A stretch of DNA of 64,000 nucleotides from Myxococcus xanthus (GCF_900106535.1 NZ_FNOH01000004.1:620001-684000), one strand, 5' to 3'; numbered from the stretch's first letter, positions 22,270 through 30,348 are shown. Numbers and translations are program-made. The notes: generated by a model not told the origin, from the letters alone.

Positions 22270-23280
22270 ATGAAAGCCTACGAACTGAAGCAGACAGGGA
22301 GCGCCGACGCATGGGTGCAGGTGGAGCGGCCGGAGCCCACGCCGGGCCACGGCCAGGCGCTGGTCCGGATCCGCGCGGTGTCCCTCAACTACCGGGACCT
22401 CTACATCGCCCTGGGCCGCTATCCCGGACCGCGCCCTGCCTCCCTCATCCCCGTGTCGGACGGCGCGGGAGAAGTCGTGGCCGTGGGCCCCGGCGTCTCA
22501 CGCGTGACGCCGGGTGACCGCGTGGCCCCCACCTTCTTCCAGACCTGGACGGATGGCCCAGCCTCGCCGGAGAAGACGCGGAACGCCCTGGGTGGCAGCG
22601 TGAATGGCGTGCTCGCGGAGTACGTCGTCGTGGACGCGGAGGGGCTCGTCCTCCTCCCTGACCACCTGTCCTTCGAGGAAGGCGCCACCCTCCCGTGCGC
22701 CGCCGTCACCGCCTGGAACGCCCTGGTCGCCGAAGGCCGGCTCCAGCCGGGCCAGACGGTGCTGGCGCAGGGCACCGGCGGCGTGTCCATCTTCGCGCTC
22801 CAGTTGGCCAAGGCGCTGGGGGCGCGCGTCCTCATCACCTCCAGCCAGGACGCGAAGCTGAAGCACGCCCGGACGTTGGGTGCGGATGGCACCATCAACT
22901 ACAAGACGCACCCGGACTGGGAGGAGCAGGTGCTGGCGCTCACCGGCGGCCAGGGCGTGGACCACGTCCTGGAGGTGGCCGGCGAGGAGACATTCCCCCA
23001 CTCCGTCCGGGCCACGAAGCCCGGGGGCCACATCTCCCTCATCGGCATGCTCAGCGGCGGCTTCGCCAAGCCGGACCCCGCCCTGGTGGAGCCCAAGAAG
23101 CTCGACGTCCAGCGGACTTACGTGGGCAGCCGCGCCATGTTCGAGGACATGAACCGGCTCCTCATCCAGCACCGCCTCGAGCCCGTCATCGACCGGAGCT
23201 TCCCCTTTGAGCAGGCGCGCGAGGCCCTGCGTTACATGGAGTCCGGCGCCCACTTCGGGAAGATTGTCATCGCCGTCTGA
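22270..23280 (+). CDS. Zinc-independent MDR family NAD(P)-dependent oxidoreductase
   Basis: This 336-residue medium-chain dehydrogenase/reductase has an N-terminal GroES-like domain (QALVRIRAVSLNYRDLYIALGRYPG) and a Rossmann domain with VLAQGTGGVSIFALQLAKALGA near 168-189. The catalytic and structural zinc Cys residues of classical alcohol dehydrogenases are missing, so it is likely a quinone-reductase/enoyl-reductase-like branch. The sequence SNYRD/LNYRD and the ending SGAHFGKIVI are typical of a widespread bacterial group annotated as NAD(P)-dependent alcohol dehydrogenase. The substrate is unknown. ATG 22270 was chosen over an in-frame GTG six codons upstream because homologous proteins start at MKAYEL. 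Confidence 0.85.
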   Translation: MKAYELKQTGSADAWVQVERPEPTPGHGQALVRIRAVSLNYRDLYIALGRYPGPRPASLIPVSDGAGEVVAVGPGVSRVTPGDRVAPTFFQTWTDGPASPEKTRNALGGSVNGVLAEYVVVDAEGLVLLPDHLSFEEGATLPCAAVTAWNALVAEGRLQPGQTVLAQGTGGVSIFALQLAKALGARVLITSSQDAKLKHARTLGADGTINYKTHPDWEEQVLALTGGQGVDHVLEVAGEETFPHSVRATKPGGHISLIGMLSGGFAKPDPALVEPKKLDVQRTYVGSRAMFEDMNRLLIQHRLEPVIDRSFPFEQAREALRYMESGAHFGKIVIAV

Positions 23281-23431
23281 GCGGCCGGGGCGCGAGCAAG
23301 GTGGCCAGCCCTGGCTCCCACCCTCTGCCACCGGCGGGCGCGCCCTAGCGAGGGAGAAAGCCACAGGCAAGCAGAAAGGAAGGCTGGAGATTCTCTCCAC
23401 TTAGGGTAGTCACGGGCGCGCCAAGGGTGCG

Positions 23432-23483
23432 TGACAGACATGTCAACCGCCCTCAAGAACGGCGTCGCCTGCCCTCAGGCGAC
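23432..23483 (+). promoter_or_regulatory. Inverted repeat and leader hairpin before the DUF47-pit operon
   Basis: TGACA and TGTCA (23432-23436 and 23441-23445) form a short palindrome around GACA. Downstream, GTCGCCT and AGGCGAC (23464-23470 and 23477-23483) form a 7-bp hairpin that ends two bases before the GGAGGG ribosome site. The first could bind a regulator and the second could affect translation of the phosphate genes. This is sequence observation only. Confidence 0.3.
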
Positions 23484-23495
23484 TTGGAGGGACGG

Positions 23496-24122
23496 ATGCT
23501 CGAGAAGCTGATGCCGAAGTCGGACGAGTTCTTCGACGACTTCGATGCGCAATGTGCCGTCACCGTCGAAGGCGCGAAGATGCTCTACGAGTTGCTCAGT
23601 GACTACCGCGACGTCGGCCCGCGGGTCCAAGCGCTCAAGGACGCGGAGCACCGTGGGGACGAAGTCACCCACACCGCCTTCAACCGTCTGCACAAGCAGT
23701 TCATCACCCCATTCGACCGGGGACAGATTCACACCCTGCTCTCCCGCATCGACGACGTGTTGGATTTGACCAACGCCGCCGCCGCCCGCCTGCACTACTA
23801 CGAAATCCCGGCCAGCCTGCCGGACGCCACGGAGCTGGCACGCCTGCTGGTGCTGTCCACGCAGAAGGTGCAGGAAGTGGTGGCCGCGCTGCGGCTCATC
23901 AAGAAGCCGGAGCAGATTCTCGCCGGGTGCAAGGAAATCAAGCGCCTGGAGACGCAGGCGGATGAAGCCCTGCGCTCGGGTGTCGGCCGGCTCTTCAAGA
24001 GCGGCGCAGACACGCTGCTCATCATCAAGTGGAAGGAGATTTACGACTTCATTGAGACCGCCACCGACAAGTGCCAGTCGGTGGCGAACGTCATCGAAGG
24101 CGTGGTGCTGGAGCACAGCTAA
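23496..24122 (+). CDS. DUF47 (PhoU-like) phosphate transport regulator
   Basis: This 208-residue all-helical cytoplasmic protein of the DUF47/PhoU_div family is the usual partner of Pit-type phosphate permeases. The pattern is visible in FFDDFDAQCAVTVEGAKMLYELL near residues 12-34, the metal-binding-like acidic DAEHRGDEVTH near 50-60 and LSRIDDVLDLTNAAAAR near 80-97. A strong GGAGGG ribosome site precedes ATG 23496. The frame is open upstream but without coding character. Its TAA stop is followed immediately by the ATG of pit with no intervening base, so the two are translationally coupled. It is thought to modulate Pit activity. Confidence 0.92.
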   Translation: MLEKLMPKSDEFFDDFDAQCAVTVEGAKMLYELLSDYRDVGPRVQALKDAEHRGDEVTHTAFNRLHKQFITPFDRGQIHTLLSRIDDVLDLTNAAAARLHYYEIPASLPDATELARLLVLSTQKVQEVVAALRLIKKPEQILAGCKEIKRLETQADEALRSGVGRLFKSGADTLLIIKWKEIYDFIETATDKCQSVANVIEGVVLEHS

Positions 24123-25148
24123 ATGCTACTCGCCGCCGTCATCCTCATTGTCGCGGTCGCACTCATCTTCGATTTCATCAATGGATTCCACGACGCGGCG
24201 AACTCCATCGCCACCGTGGTCTCCACCCGAGTGCTGTCCCCCAACCTCGCCGTGGCCTGGGCCGCGTTCTTCAACTTCGTGGCGGCCTTTGGCGGGAACG
24301 TCCACGTGGCCAACACCATGGGCAAGGGCATCATCAACTTCGAGATGCTCCGGGCTCAGGGCCCCAGCGCGGTGCTCGCCGTCATCTTCTCCGCCCTCAT
24401 GGGCGCCATCGTCTGGAACCTGTTGACGTGGTGGTGGGGCCTGCCCTCCTCGTCGTCGCACGCGCTGGCCGGAGGCATGATTGGCGCCACGCTGCCGGTG
24501 CTTGGCTTCGCGGGCCTGGTGGGCTCGGGCATCGCGAAGATCGCCGCCTTCATCGTGCTGTCGCCGCTCATTGGCATGACGCTGGGCATCGGTCTGATGG
24601 TGTTGAGCACGTGGGCGGTGCACCGCCAGACACCGCTGAAGGTGGACTCGTGGTTCCGCCGGCTGCAGCTCGTGTCGTCCGCCATCTTCTCCTACAGCCA
24701 CGGCACCAATGACGCGCAGAAGGTGATGGGCATCATCGCGGTGGTGCTCTTCGGCACCATCTGGCAGGACCGGCCGTTCCACATCGACTGGTGGATGATC
24801 ATCTCCTGCCACGCGGCCATCGCCCTGGGGACCTTCTTCGGCGGGTGGCGCATCGTCCGCACCATGGGCCACAGCCTCACCAAGCTGGCGCCCATCGGCG
24901 GCTTCGCCGCGGAGACGGGCGGCGGCGTCACCATCATCGCGCTGGCCCAACTGGGCATCCCCGTGTCCACCACGCACACCATCACCGGCGCCATCGTCGG
25001 CGTGGGCGCCACCCGGGGCTGGCGCGCGGTGAAGTGGGGCGTCGCCGGCCGCATCATCTGGGCCTGGGTGGTCACCATCCCGGCCGCGGCGCTGACCGCG
25101 GTGGTCTTCTACGGACTCACCCAGGTGGTCATGCGCCTGGCAAGCTGA
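24123..25148 (+). CDS. pit: Low-affinity inorganic phosphate transporter
   Basis: This 341-residue integral membrane protein of the PiT family (TC 2.A.20) carries out cation-coupled phosphate symport. The duplicated family signature is present twice: DFINGFHDAANSIATVVSTR near residues 17-36 and YSHGTNDAQKVMGIIAV near 196-212. About ten hydrophobic segments can be counted. The length is that of short bacterial Pit proteins and not of E. coli PitA. It begins directly after the DUF47 stop codon. A GC hairpin follows the stop at 25154-25190. Confidence 0.95.
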   Translation: MLLAAVILIVAVALIFDFINGFHDAANSIATVVSTRVLSPNLAVAWAAFFNFVAAFGGNVHVANTMGKGIINFEMLRAQGPSAVLAVIFSALMGAIVWNLLTWWWGLPSSSSHALAGGMIGATLPVLGFAGLVGSGIAKIAAFIVLSPLIGMTLGIGLMVLSTWAVHRQTPLKVDSWFRRLQLVSSAIFSYSHGTNDAQKVMGIIAVVLFGTIWQDRPFHIDWWMIISCHAAIALGTFFGGWRIVRTMGHSLTKLAPIGGFAAETGGGVTIIALAQLGIPVSTTHTITGAIVGVGATRGWRAVKWGVAGRIIWAWVVTIPAAALTAVVFYGLTQVVMRLAS

Positions 25149-25153
25149 GCGCT

Positions 25154-25190
25154 GGGGAGGGCTCGCATTGACCTCCGCGAGCCCTTCCCC
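25154..25190 (+). terminator. Hairpin after pit
   Basis: GGGGAGGGCTCGC and GCGAGCCCTTCCCC can form a 13-base-pair stem with one bulged base around a 10-base loop, starting six bases past the pit stop codon. There is no U-tract. It separates phosphate transport from the threonine leader region. Confidence 0.6.
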
Positions 25191-25222
25191 GTCATGCATG
25201 GACCTGCCGGGTCCCCTGCTTG

Positions 25223-25238
25223 ACTTGCCGCGGCAAGT
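25223..25238. promoter_or_regulatory. 16-bp perfect palindrome in front of the threonine leader peptide
   Basis: ACTTGCCGCGGCAAGT is a perfect palindrome ending 18 bases before the leader peptide ATG and overlapping TTGACT at 25220-25225, a possible -35 hexamer. The placement would suit a repressor site over the promoter. No -10 hexamer is convincing, and no regulator gene is adjacent. Confidence 0.4.
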
Positions 25239-25256
25239 TCGGCCAGCCTTCCCTTC

Positions 25257-25388
25257 ATGAACGGCGTCAACGGCCAGCACGTGCAGCGCGAGGGAACGAC
25301 GTTCCTCGCCCGCGCGTGTGTCCTGACGACCGTGCTGACCACCACCACCACGACCACGACGACTCCCCGCCGGGCGCGGGTGGTCTAG
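25257..25388 (+). CDS. thrL: Threonine attenuation leader peptide
   Basis: This 43-codon ORF encodes a peptide with nine consecutive threonine codons (25338-25364) preceded by VLTTVL and another Thr pair, 13 Thr in all. It ends at TAG 25386. It lies 159 bases before the fused aspartokinase/homoserine dehydrogenase gene and is followed by an antiterminator/terminator pair, exactly the arrangement of the enterobacterial thr leader. No isoleucine codons occur, unlike E. coli thrL; Val and Leu codons are interspersed. The ATG lacks a Shine-Dalgarno sequence, so initiation may be weak or leaderless. It is a sensing peptide: ribosome stalling at Thr codons when charged tRNA-Thr is scarce would favour readthrough. 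Confidence 0.85.
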   Translation: MNGVNGQHVQREGTTFLARACVLTTVLTTTTTTTTTPRRARVV

Positions 25389-25451
25389 CGACGGAACCAC
25401 CTTGGTTTCCAGCTCGGCCCCGCGCTCTCCGGCGCGGGGCTTTTTTGTTTT
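25372..25451 (+). terminator. Threonine attenuator: antiterminator and intrinsic terminator
   Basis: The terminator is a 9-bp GC stem (25417-25425 with 25432-25440, loop of six) followed by TTTTTTGTTTT. The competing strand is GGGCGCGGG at 25372-25380, inside the last codons of the leader ORF. It can pair over nine bases (one G-U) with 25419-25427 and would destroy the terminator. A ribosome reaching the stop codon at 25386 covers this strand and allows termination. One stalled early in the Thr run leaves it free. A local CCCGC/GCGGG hairpin at 25366-25380 may act as a pause structure. Confidence 0.85.
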
Positions 25452-25547
25452 CACATGCCGCAGGAGCCCCGACATGCAGCCCTCCTCGCAGTCGACACCG
25501 ACAAACCCGCCGTCCCGCCTCGCCGCCTTCCACGCGGAGGTGCGCTC

Positions 25548-28007
25548 ATGAGGGTGATGAAATTCGGGGGGACGAGCGTGGGCAACGCCGAGCGGATGCG
25601 CGGCGTGGCGGACCTGGCCGCGGCGGCGCGCAAGCAGACGCGGGTGATGATGGTCGCCTCGGCCGTGTCCGGCATCACCAACCTCCTGTTGGAAGCGGCC
25701 CGCGCGGCCCAGGAAGGTCAGCCGGTGGAGTCGCTCCACGGCCGCTTCGAGGACGTCCACCGCGGCATCATCCGCGAGCTGGCGCCGGAGCTGGGGGAGG
25801 CGCGGCAGCGCTCGCTGGAAGAGGGACTTTCCACGCTGGCCTCGGAGCTGCGCGGGCTGCTGCAGGGCGTGGGGCTGCTGCGGGAATGTTCGCCCTCCGT
25901 GCTCGCGCACCTGTCCGGACTGGGCGAGCGCGCCGCGTGCCTGATTCTGGGCGCGCTGATGCACGCACGCGGACTGGAGCCGCACGCAGTGGAGCCACGG
26001 GACGTCATCCTCTGCGCGGGGGACCCGCTCCAGGCCACGCCGCTCCAGGAGGAGACCCGGGCGCGCTTCACGCCGCTGCGCGAGGCCGGCGGTCCCGGGT
26101 TGATGCTGATGCCGGGCTTCTTCGGCGGTGACACCCGGGGCAAGACGATGTGCCTGGGCCGGGGTGGCTCGGATTATTCGGCGGCGCTGGCGGCGGCGGC
26201 GCTGGACGCGGAGCTGCTGGAGATCTGGACGGACGTGGACGGCATCTTCAGCGCCGACCCGCGGCTGGTGCCAGAAGCCTTCCCGCTGCCCGAGGTGAGC
26301 TTCGAGGAAGCCATGGAGCTGGCCTACTTCGGCGCCAAGGTGCTCCACCCCAAGACGATTGCGCCCGCGCGCGAGCGCGGCATCCCCGTGCGCGTCTGCA
26401 ACAGCTTCCGCCCCGACCACCCGGGCACCCGCGTCACCGACGACGCCGCGCCGCCCGAGCACCCGGTGCGCGGCCTCTCCTTCCTTCCCGGCATCGCCCT
26501 GGTGAACCTGGGCGGCGCGGGGCTCAAGGGCGTTCCGGGCACCGCCGCCCGCGTCTTCGAGTCCATGGCCCTCGCCAACATCTCCGTGGTGCTCATCACC
26601 CAGGGCTCCAGCGAATGCTCCATCAGCTTCTGCGTCCAGCAGGCGGACGCGGAGCGCGCCGTGCAGGCCCTGGAAGTCGCGTTCGAGATGGAGCGCGCGG
26701 CGGGCAAGGTGGACACCATCGAGCAGCAGCGCGGGCTCGCCGTGCTCAGCATCGTCGGTGATGGCATGCGCCACCGCGTGGGCGTGGCGGGCACCTTCTT
26801 CAGCGCGCTGGCGGACGTGGGTTGCAGCATCGCCGCCATCGCGCAGGGCTCCAGCGAGCGCAGCATCTCCGCGGTCATCGCGGAGACGGACGGTCCCCGC
26901 GCCCTGGCCCATGTCCACGGTCGGTGCTTCGGCACCACGGAAGTCGTGGAGCTGCTGCTGGCCGGCGTGGGCAGCGTGGGCGGCGAGCTGCTCAAGCAGG
27001 TCCACCAGCAGGCGCCCAAGCTGCGCGCCCACGGCGTGGACCTGCGCGTCTGCGTCATCGCCAACAGCAAGCGCGTCGCGACGGCGAGCGAGGGAATTCC
27101 CCTGGAGGACTGGAAGCAGCGGCTGGCGGCCAGCAGCGACGGCGCGCCCCTGGACGCCTTCCGCGACTGGGCCCGCGCGAAGCGGCCGGGCCGGCCCGTC
27201 TTCGTGGACTGCACCAGCAGCGAGGACATCGCGCTCGCCTACCCGTCGCTGATGGAGGCGGGGCTCCACGTCGTCACCGCCAACAAGAAGGCCAACGCCG
27301 GCCAGTGGAGCCACTACCGCAAGCTGCGCGAGACGGCCTCCCGTCACCAACGCCGCTTCCTCTACGAGACGAACGTGGGCGCGGCGCTGCCCGTCATCGA
27401 CACGCTGAAGAACATGCTTCGCACGGGAGACCGGGTGCTGCGCGTGGAAGGCATTCTCTCCGGCTCGCTGTCATTCATCCTGGGCCTGACGGAGGAAGGC
27501 GTCCCCTTGTCGCAGGCGGTGGGCACCGCCATGGAGAAGCGCTTCACCGAACCCGACCCGCGCGACGACCTCCACGGCACCGACGTGGCGCGCAAGGTGC
27601 TCATCCTCGCCCGCGAGCTGGGCCGCCAGGTGGAGTTGGAGCAGGTGACGCTGGACTCCCTGCTGCCGTCGGACTTCGACGCCACCGGGCCGCTGGATGA
27701 CTTCCTCGCCCGGCTCCCCCAGGTGGACGCCGCCTTCCAGCGCCGCGTGGAGACACTCCGCGCGGAGGGCAAGGTGCTACGCTACGTGGGCAGCGTCACG
27801 GAGGACGGTTGCTTTGTCGGGCTCGTGCCGGTGCCCCTGACGCACCCGCTGGCGGCGGTGAAGGGCGGAGAGAACGCGCTCAGCTTCACCTCGGAGCGCT
27901 ACAGCCCCACACCGCTGGTGATTCGCGGCTATGGCGCGGGCGCCGCGGTGACAGCGGCTGGCGTGCTGGCGGACGTGCTCCGCCTGGTCGACGGGCCACT
28001 CCCCTGA
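25548..28007 (+). CDS. thrA: Bifunctional aspartokinase/homoserine dehydrogenase
   Basis: This 819-residue fusion catalyses the first and third steps of threonine/methionine synthesis: phosphorylation of aspartate and NAD(P)H-dependent reduction of aspartate semialdehyde. The aspartokinase domain (about 1-290) starts with MRVMKFGGTSVGN and has GRGGSDYSAAL and EIWTDVDGIFSADPR. Two ACT regulatory repeats follow at about 300-455 (each with SVVLITQGSSE or SIAAIAQGSSE). The dehydrogenase domain has its Rossmann GVGSVG at 473-478 and continues with TANKKANAG near 577. GGAGG precedes ATG 25548 by eight bases. Expression should be controlled by the thr attenuator directly upstream, and activity by threonine through the ACT domains. 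thrB and thrC are not in this window. Confidence 0.96.
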   Translation: MRVMKFGGTSVGNAERMRGVADLAAAARKQTRVMMVASAVSGITNLLLEAARAAQEGQPVESLHGRFEDVHRGIIRELAPELGEARQRSLEEGLSTLASELRGLLQGVGLLRECSPSVLAHLSGLGERAACLILGALMHARGLEPHAVEPRDVILCAGDPLQATPLQEETRARFTPLREAGGPGLMLMPGFFGGDTRGKTMCLGRGGSDYSAALAAAALDAELLEIWTDVDGIFSADPRLVPEAFPLPEVSFEEAMELAYFGAKVLHPKTIAPARERGIPVRVCNSFRPDHPGTRVTDDAAPPEHPVRGLSFLPGIALVNLGGAGLKGVPGTAARVFESMALANISVVLITQGSSECSISFCVQQADAERAVQALEVAFEMERAAGKVDTIEQQRGLAVLSIVGDGMRHRVGVAGTFFSALADVGCSIAAIAQGSSERSISAVIAETDGPRALAHVHGRCFGTTEVVELLLAGVGSVGGELLKQVHQQAPKLRAHGVDLRVCVIANSKRVATASEGIPLEDWKQRLAASSDGAPLDAFRDWARAKRPGRPVFVDCTSSEDIALAYPSLMEAGLHVVTANKKANAGQWSHYRKLRETASRHQRRFLYETNVGAALPVIDTLKNMLRTGDRVLRVEGILSGSLSFILGLTEEGVPLSQAVGTAMEKRFTEPDPRDDLHGTDVARKVLILARELGRQVELEQVTLDSLLPSDFDATGPLDDFLARLPQVDAAFQRRVETLRAEGKVLRYVGSVTEDGCFVGLVPVPLTHPLAAVKGGENALSFTSERYSPTPLVIRGYGAGAAVTAAGVLADVLRLVDGPLP

Positions 28008-28021
28008 GTTGACGCCCGGTC

Positions 28022-28070
28022 CGACAGGTCCGCGGCCGATGTACGTTTGAAGTTGGCTGCGGACTTGTCG
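28022..28070 (+). terminator. Long hairpin after thrA
   Basis: Positions 28022-28037 pair continuously with 28055-28070: 16 base pairs, two of them G-U, around a 17-base loop. It lies 15 bases past the thrA stop codon and before the next ribosome site. There is no U-tract. It probably ends or protects the thrA transcript. Confidence 0.55.
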
Positions 28071-28122
28071 ACAATGCCCCGCCTGCCCTCGAATGCGCGA
28101 GAGGCAAGGGGGAGAGAACGGA

Positions 28123-29736
28123 ATGGACGTGACTCGCAAGCCGACCCGAGACCTCACCTGCAAGGTGCTGGCGCTCGCATTCACCCTGGCGCTGACAACT
28201 GCGTGTCCCGGTGATGACGACGATGATGATGGGGGCAACGGTCCCCCGGGCGACCCCGTCACCCTGAGCGGCACGGTGACGTACGACTTCGTCCCAGCCG
28301 TCTACTCTCCCTCCACGCGGCGGGGGACCCTGGAGTTCAACCAGGCCCAGAAGCGACCCGTGCGCAACGCAGTCGTCCAGGTGCGACAGGGGACGCGGGT
28401 GCTCGTCGATGGAACGACGAACCAAGAGGGCCGCTACACGCTGACGTACAGGCCGTCTGGCAGCGGCGCGCTAACGGTCGTCGCGCTCGCCAAGACGACC
28501 CAGCCCGAAATCCAGATTGAGGACAACACCGACAACAACGCCATCTGGGCGTTGGGTGGCGACATCACCACGACGGTGACGACCAAGGACTTGCACGCGA
28601 CCCACGGCTGGGCGGGCACCAGCTACACGGCCAGCCGGCGCATCGCGGCGCCCTTCGCCATCCTCGACAGCATGTACACCGCGTCGCGGGCCTTCATGGA
28701 CGTGCGCCCGGTCAACTTCCCGCTGCTGAAGGTGAACTGGAGCCCGAACAACGTGCCCCAGTCTGGCAGCAAGCCGCAGGGCCGCATCGGCACGTCGCAC
28801 TTCTCCTTCTCGGAGAACGAAATCTACGTGCTCGGCCGGGACGGCGTGGACACCGACGAGTTCGACGCCCACGTCATCGTCCACGAGTGGGGGCACTACT
28901 TCGAGGCCAACCTGTCGCGCGCGGACAGCCCGGGCGGACCGCACTCCAGCGGTGACATCCTTGACCCGCGCCTCGCCTTCGGCGAGGGCTATGGCAACGC
29001 GCTCGCCAGCATCCTGCTGCCGGAGCCCATCTACGTCGACACGATGTGGAGCGGCTCGACGCTGGCCGCCTTCGGCTTCGACGCGGAGAGCGAGCCGCCC
29101 AGCACCGACGACCCGGAAAAGGGCGCCTTCTCCGAGATGAGCGTCTTCCGGCTGCTCTATGACTTGTACGACTCCGGCACCAACGAGTCGTACGACAGGG
29201 TGTCGTACGACCTGGGCATCCTCTACGACGTGCTCGTCGGCCCGCAGAAGTCGACGCCCGCGCTGACCACCATCGGCTCGTTCATCAACGGCCTCAACGC
29301 CCAGCCCGGCGTCAGCACCGCGGACGTGTACCAACTGCTGGCCCACTACAACATCGGGTCCATCTCCTCGGACTTCGGAGATGGGGACACCCGGCTGCGC
29401 GCCATCTACACCGACGTGCCGGGCATCCCGTACACCACCGAAGTGCCGCTGGTGGGCGGGCTCGACTACAACAAGCGCAAGCAGAACCAGTACTACGTCT
29501 TCACCGGCACGGGCCGGAACATGACGCTCAGCGCGTCCCATGCGTCGCAGGACGTGGGCATCGAAGTCTTCGGCCAGGGCCGGAGCCTGGCGGAGTCCGA
29601 CATCAGCTACACCGGTACGGAGACGGTCAGCATCCCGACCCAGGCGGACGCGCGGTACGTCGTCGTCGTGTACGGCTTCAAGGAGACGACCGGTAACTAC
29701 AGTCCCTTCCCCACCCTCTCCATCACCAGCCAGTGA
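28123..29736 (+). CDS. Putative zinc metallopeptidase lipoprotein
   Basis: This 537-residue exported lipoprotein has a signal peptide ending in ALTTAC near residue 28, followed by an acidic run of six Asp and a Gly/Pro linker. A carboxypeptidase-regulatory-like beta domain follows at about 45-130 (VRNAVVQVRQGTRVLVDGTT). The middle contains HEWGH at 254-258, a gluzincin-type HExxH. A possible third ligand is the Glu in AFGEGYGNALASI about 30 residues on. The C-terminal 120 residues resemble a pre-peptidase beta-sandwich (YYVFTGTGRNMTLSASH). A GGGGAGAG ribosome site precedes ATG 28123. The family is not certain and activity is inferred from the motif. It is followed after 13 bases by a small lipoprotein gene, so the two form an operon. 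Confidence 0.8.
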   Translation: MDVTRKPTRDLTCKVLALAFTLALTTACPGDDDDDDGGNGPPGDPVTLSGTVTYDFVPAVYSPSTRRGTLEFNQAQKRPVRNAVVQVRQGTRVLVDGTTNQEGRYTLTYRPSGSGALTVVALAKTTQPEIQIEDNTDNNAIWALGGDITTTVTTKDLHATHGWAGTSYTASRRIAAPFAILDSMYTASRAFMDVRPVNFPLLKVNWSPNNVPQSGSKPQGRIGTSHFSFSENEIYVLGRDGVDTDEFDAHVIVHEWGHYFEANLSRADSPGGPHSSGDILDPRLAFGEGYGNALASILLPEPIYVDTMWSGSTLAAFGFDAESEPPSTDDPEKGAFSEMSVFRLLYDLYDSGTNESYDRVSYDLGILYDVLVGPQKSTPALTTIGSFINGLNAQPGVSTADVYQLLAHYNIGSISSDFGDGDTRLRAIYTDVPGIPYTTEVPLVGGLDYNKRKQNQYYVFTGTGRNMTLSASHASQDVGIEVFGQGRSLAESDISYTGTETVSIPTQADARYVVVVYGFKETTGNYSPFPTLSITSQ

Positions 29737-29749
29737 TTCCGGAGCGCAC

Positions 29750-30250
29750 ATGAACCTCAAGGCAATCGCAGCCCTGTCCAGTCTCCTCGCGCTCACGGCG
29801 CAGGTCGCCTGCACCTCCCCGTCGAAGTCGAACCCCACGCCCAGCGACAGCTCGGACACCACGAAGGCCGGCGCGCCAGTGAAGGTGGACGCGAAGCTGG
29901 GTGAGGACCAGGCCCGCGTCTCCCTGCGCTTCGACGCGCCGGCGACCGACGTCAAGGTCAGCCTCTCCGGCGTGGACGGACTGGAAGTGAAGAGCTCCGC
30001 CACCCCCGTGTCGGGTGGCAGCTTCACCCCGGACGCCGTGTCCGAGTTCGACGTGAGCTTCACGCCGGGTGAAGGGCAGTCTCACCTCGTCGTCACCGTC
30101 ACGGGTGATTTCCGCGGCGCGCACCTGTCGCGGGTGTTCAGCTTCGCGGTGGGCACGCCCACGGCGGCGCAGCAGAAGACCGAGGGCACGACGGTGACGG
30201 GCGACGACGGGCAGCCCATCAAGGTCATGCCCTCGTCCGACGCCGAGTAG
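29750..30250 (+). CDS. Small lipoprotein of unknown function
   Basis: This 166-residue protein has a signal peptide and lipobox ending AQVAC near residue 21, a Ser/Pro/Asp linker to about 45, and one predicted all-beta domain (VSLRFDAPATDVKVSLSGVDGLEVK ... LVVTVTGDFRG) of immunoglobulin-like character. CGGAGCGC precedes the ATG. It begins 13 bases after the metallopeptidase-like gene and is probably cotranscribed, suggesting a shared surface role. No family is recognised. Confidence 0.8.
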   Translation: MNLKAIAALSSLLALTAQVACTSPSKSNPTPSDSSDTTKAGAPVKVDAKLGEDQARVSLRFDAPATDVKVSLSGVDGLEVKSSATPVSGGSFTPDAVSEFDVSFTPGEGQSHLVVTVTGDFRGAHLSRVFSFAVGTPTAAQQKTEGTTVTGDDGQPIKVMPSSDAE

Positions 30251-30265
30251 TCCGGCGGGCACAGC

Positions 30266-30289
30266 CGGGGCCCGGAGAACCGGGCCCCG
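30266..30289 (+). terminator. Hairpin after the small lipoprotein gene
   Basis: GGGGCCCGG and CCGGGCCCC form a 9-bp stem (10 with a flanking C-G) around AGAA, 16 bases past the stop codon. There is no U-tract. It probably ends the lipoprotein operon. Confidence 0.6.
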
Positions 30290-30305
30290 CCGAAGCAGAC
30301 CCCCT

Positions 30306-30348
30306 GAAAAAACACAGCGGGGAGCGCGCCCCCCGACGCACTCCCCGC
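30306..30348 (-). terminator. Minus-strand intrinsic terminator, copy 1
   Basis: Read on the minus strand, GCGGGGAG pairs with CTCCCCGC (plus three inner pairs past one mismatch), and a run of six U follows. It resembles copy 2 about 70 bases away, sharing the A-run, the GGGAGC-CG core and the CCCCC loop. Confidence 0.55.

Noticed and set aside
24126-27350. Long minus-strand open frame across pit and thrA
   Set aside because: It crosses two well-supported genes, the threonine attenuator and a terminator, and has shadow-frame composition.
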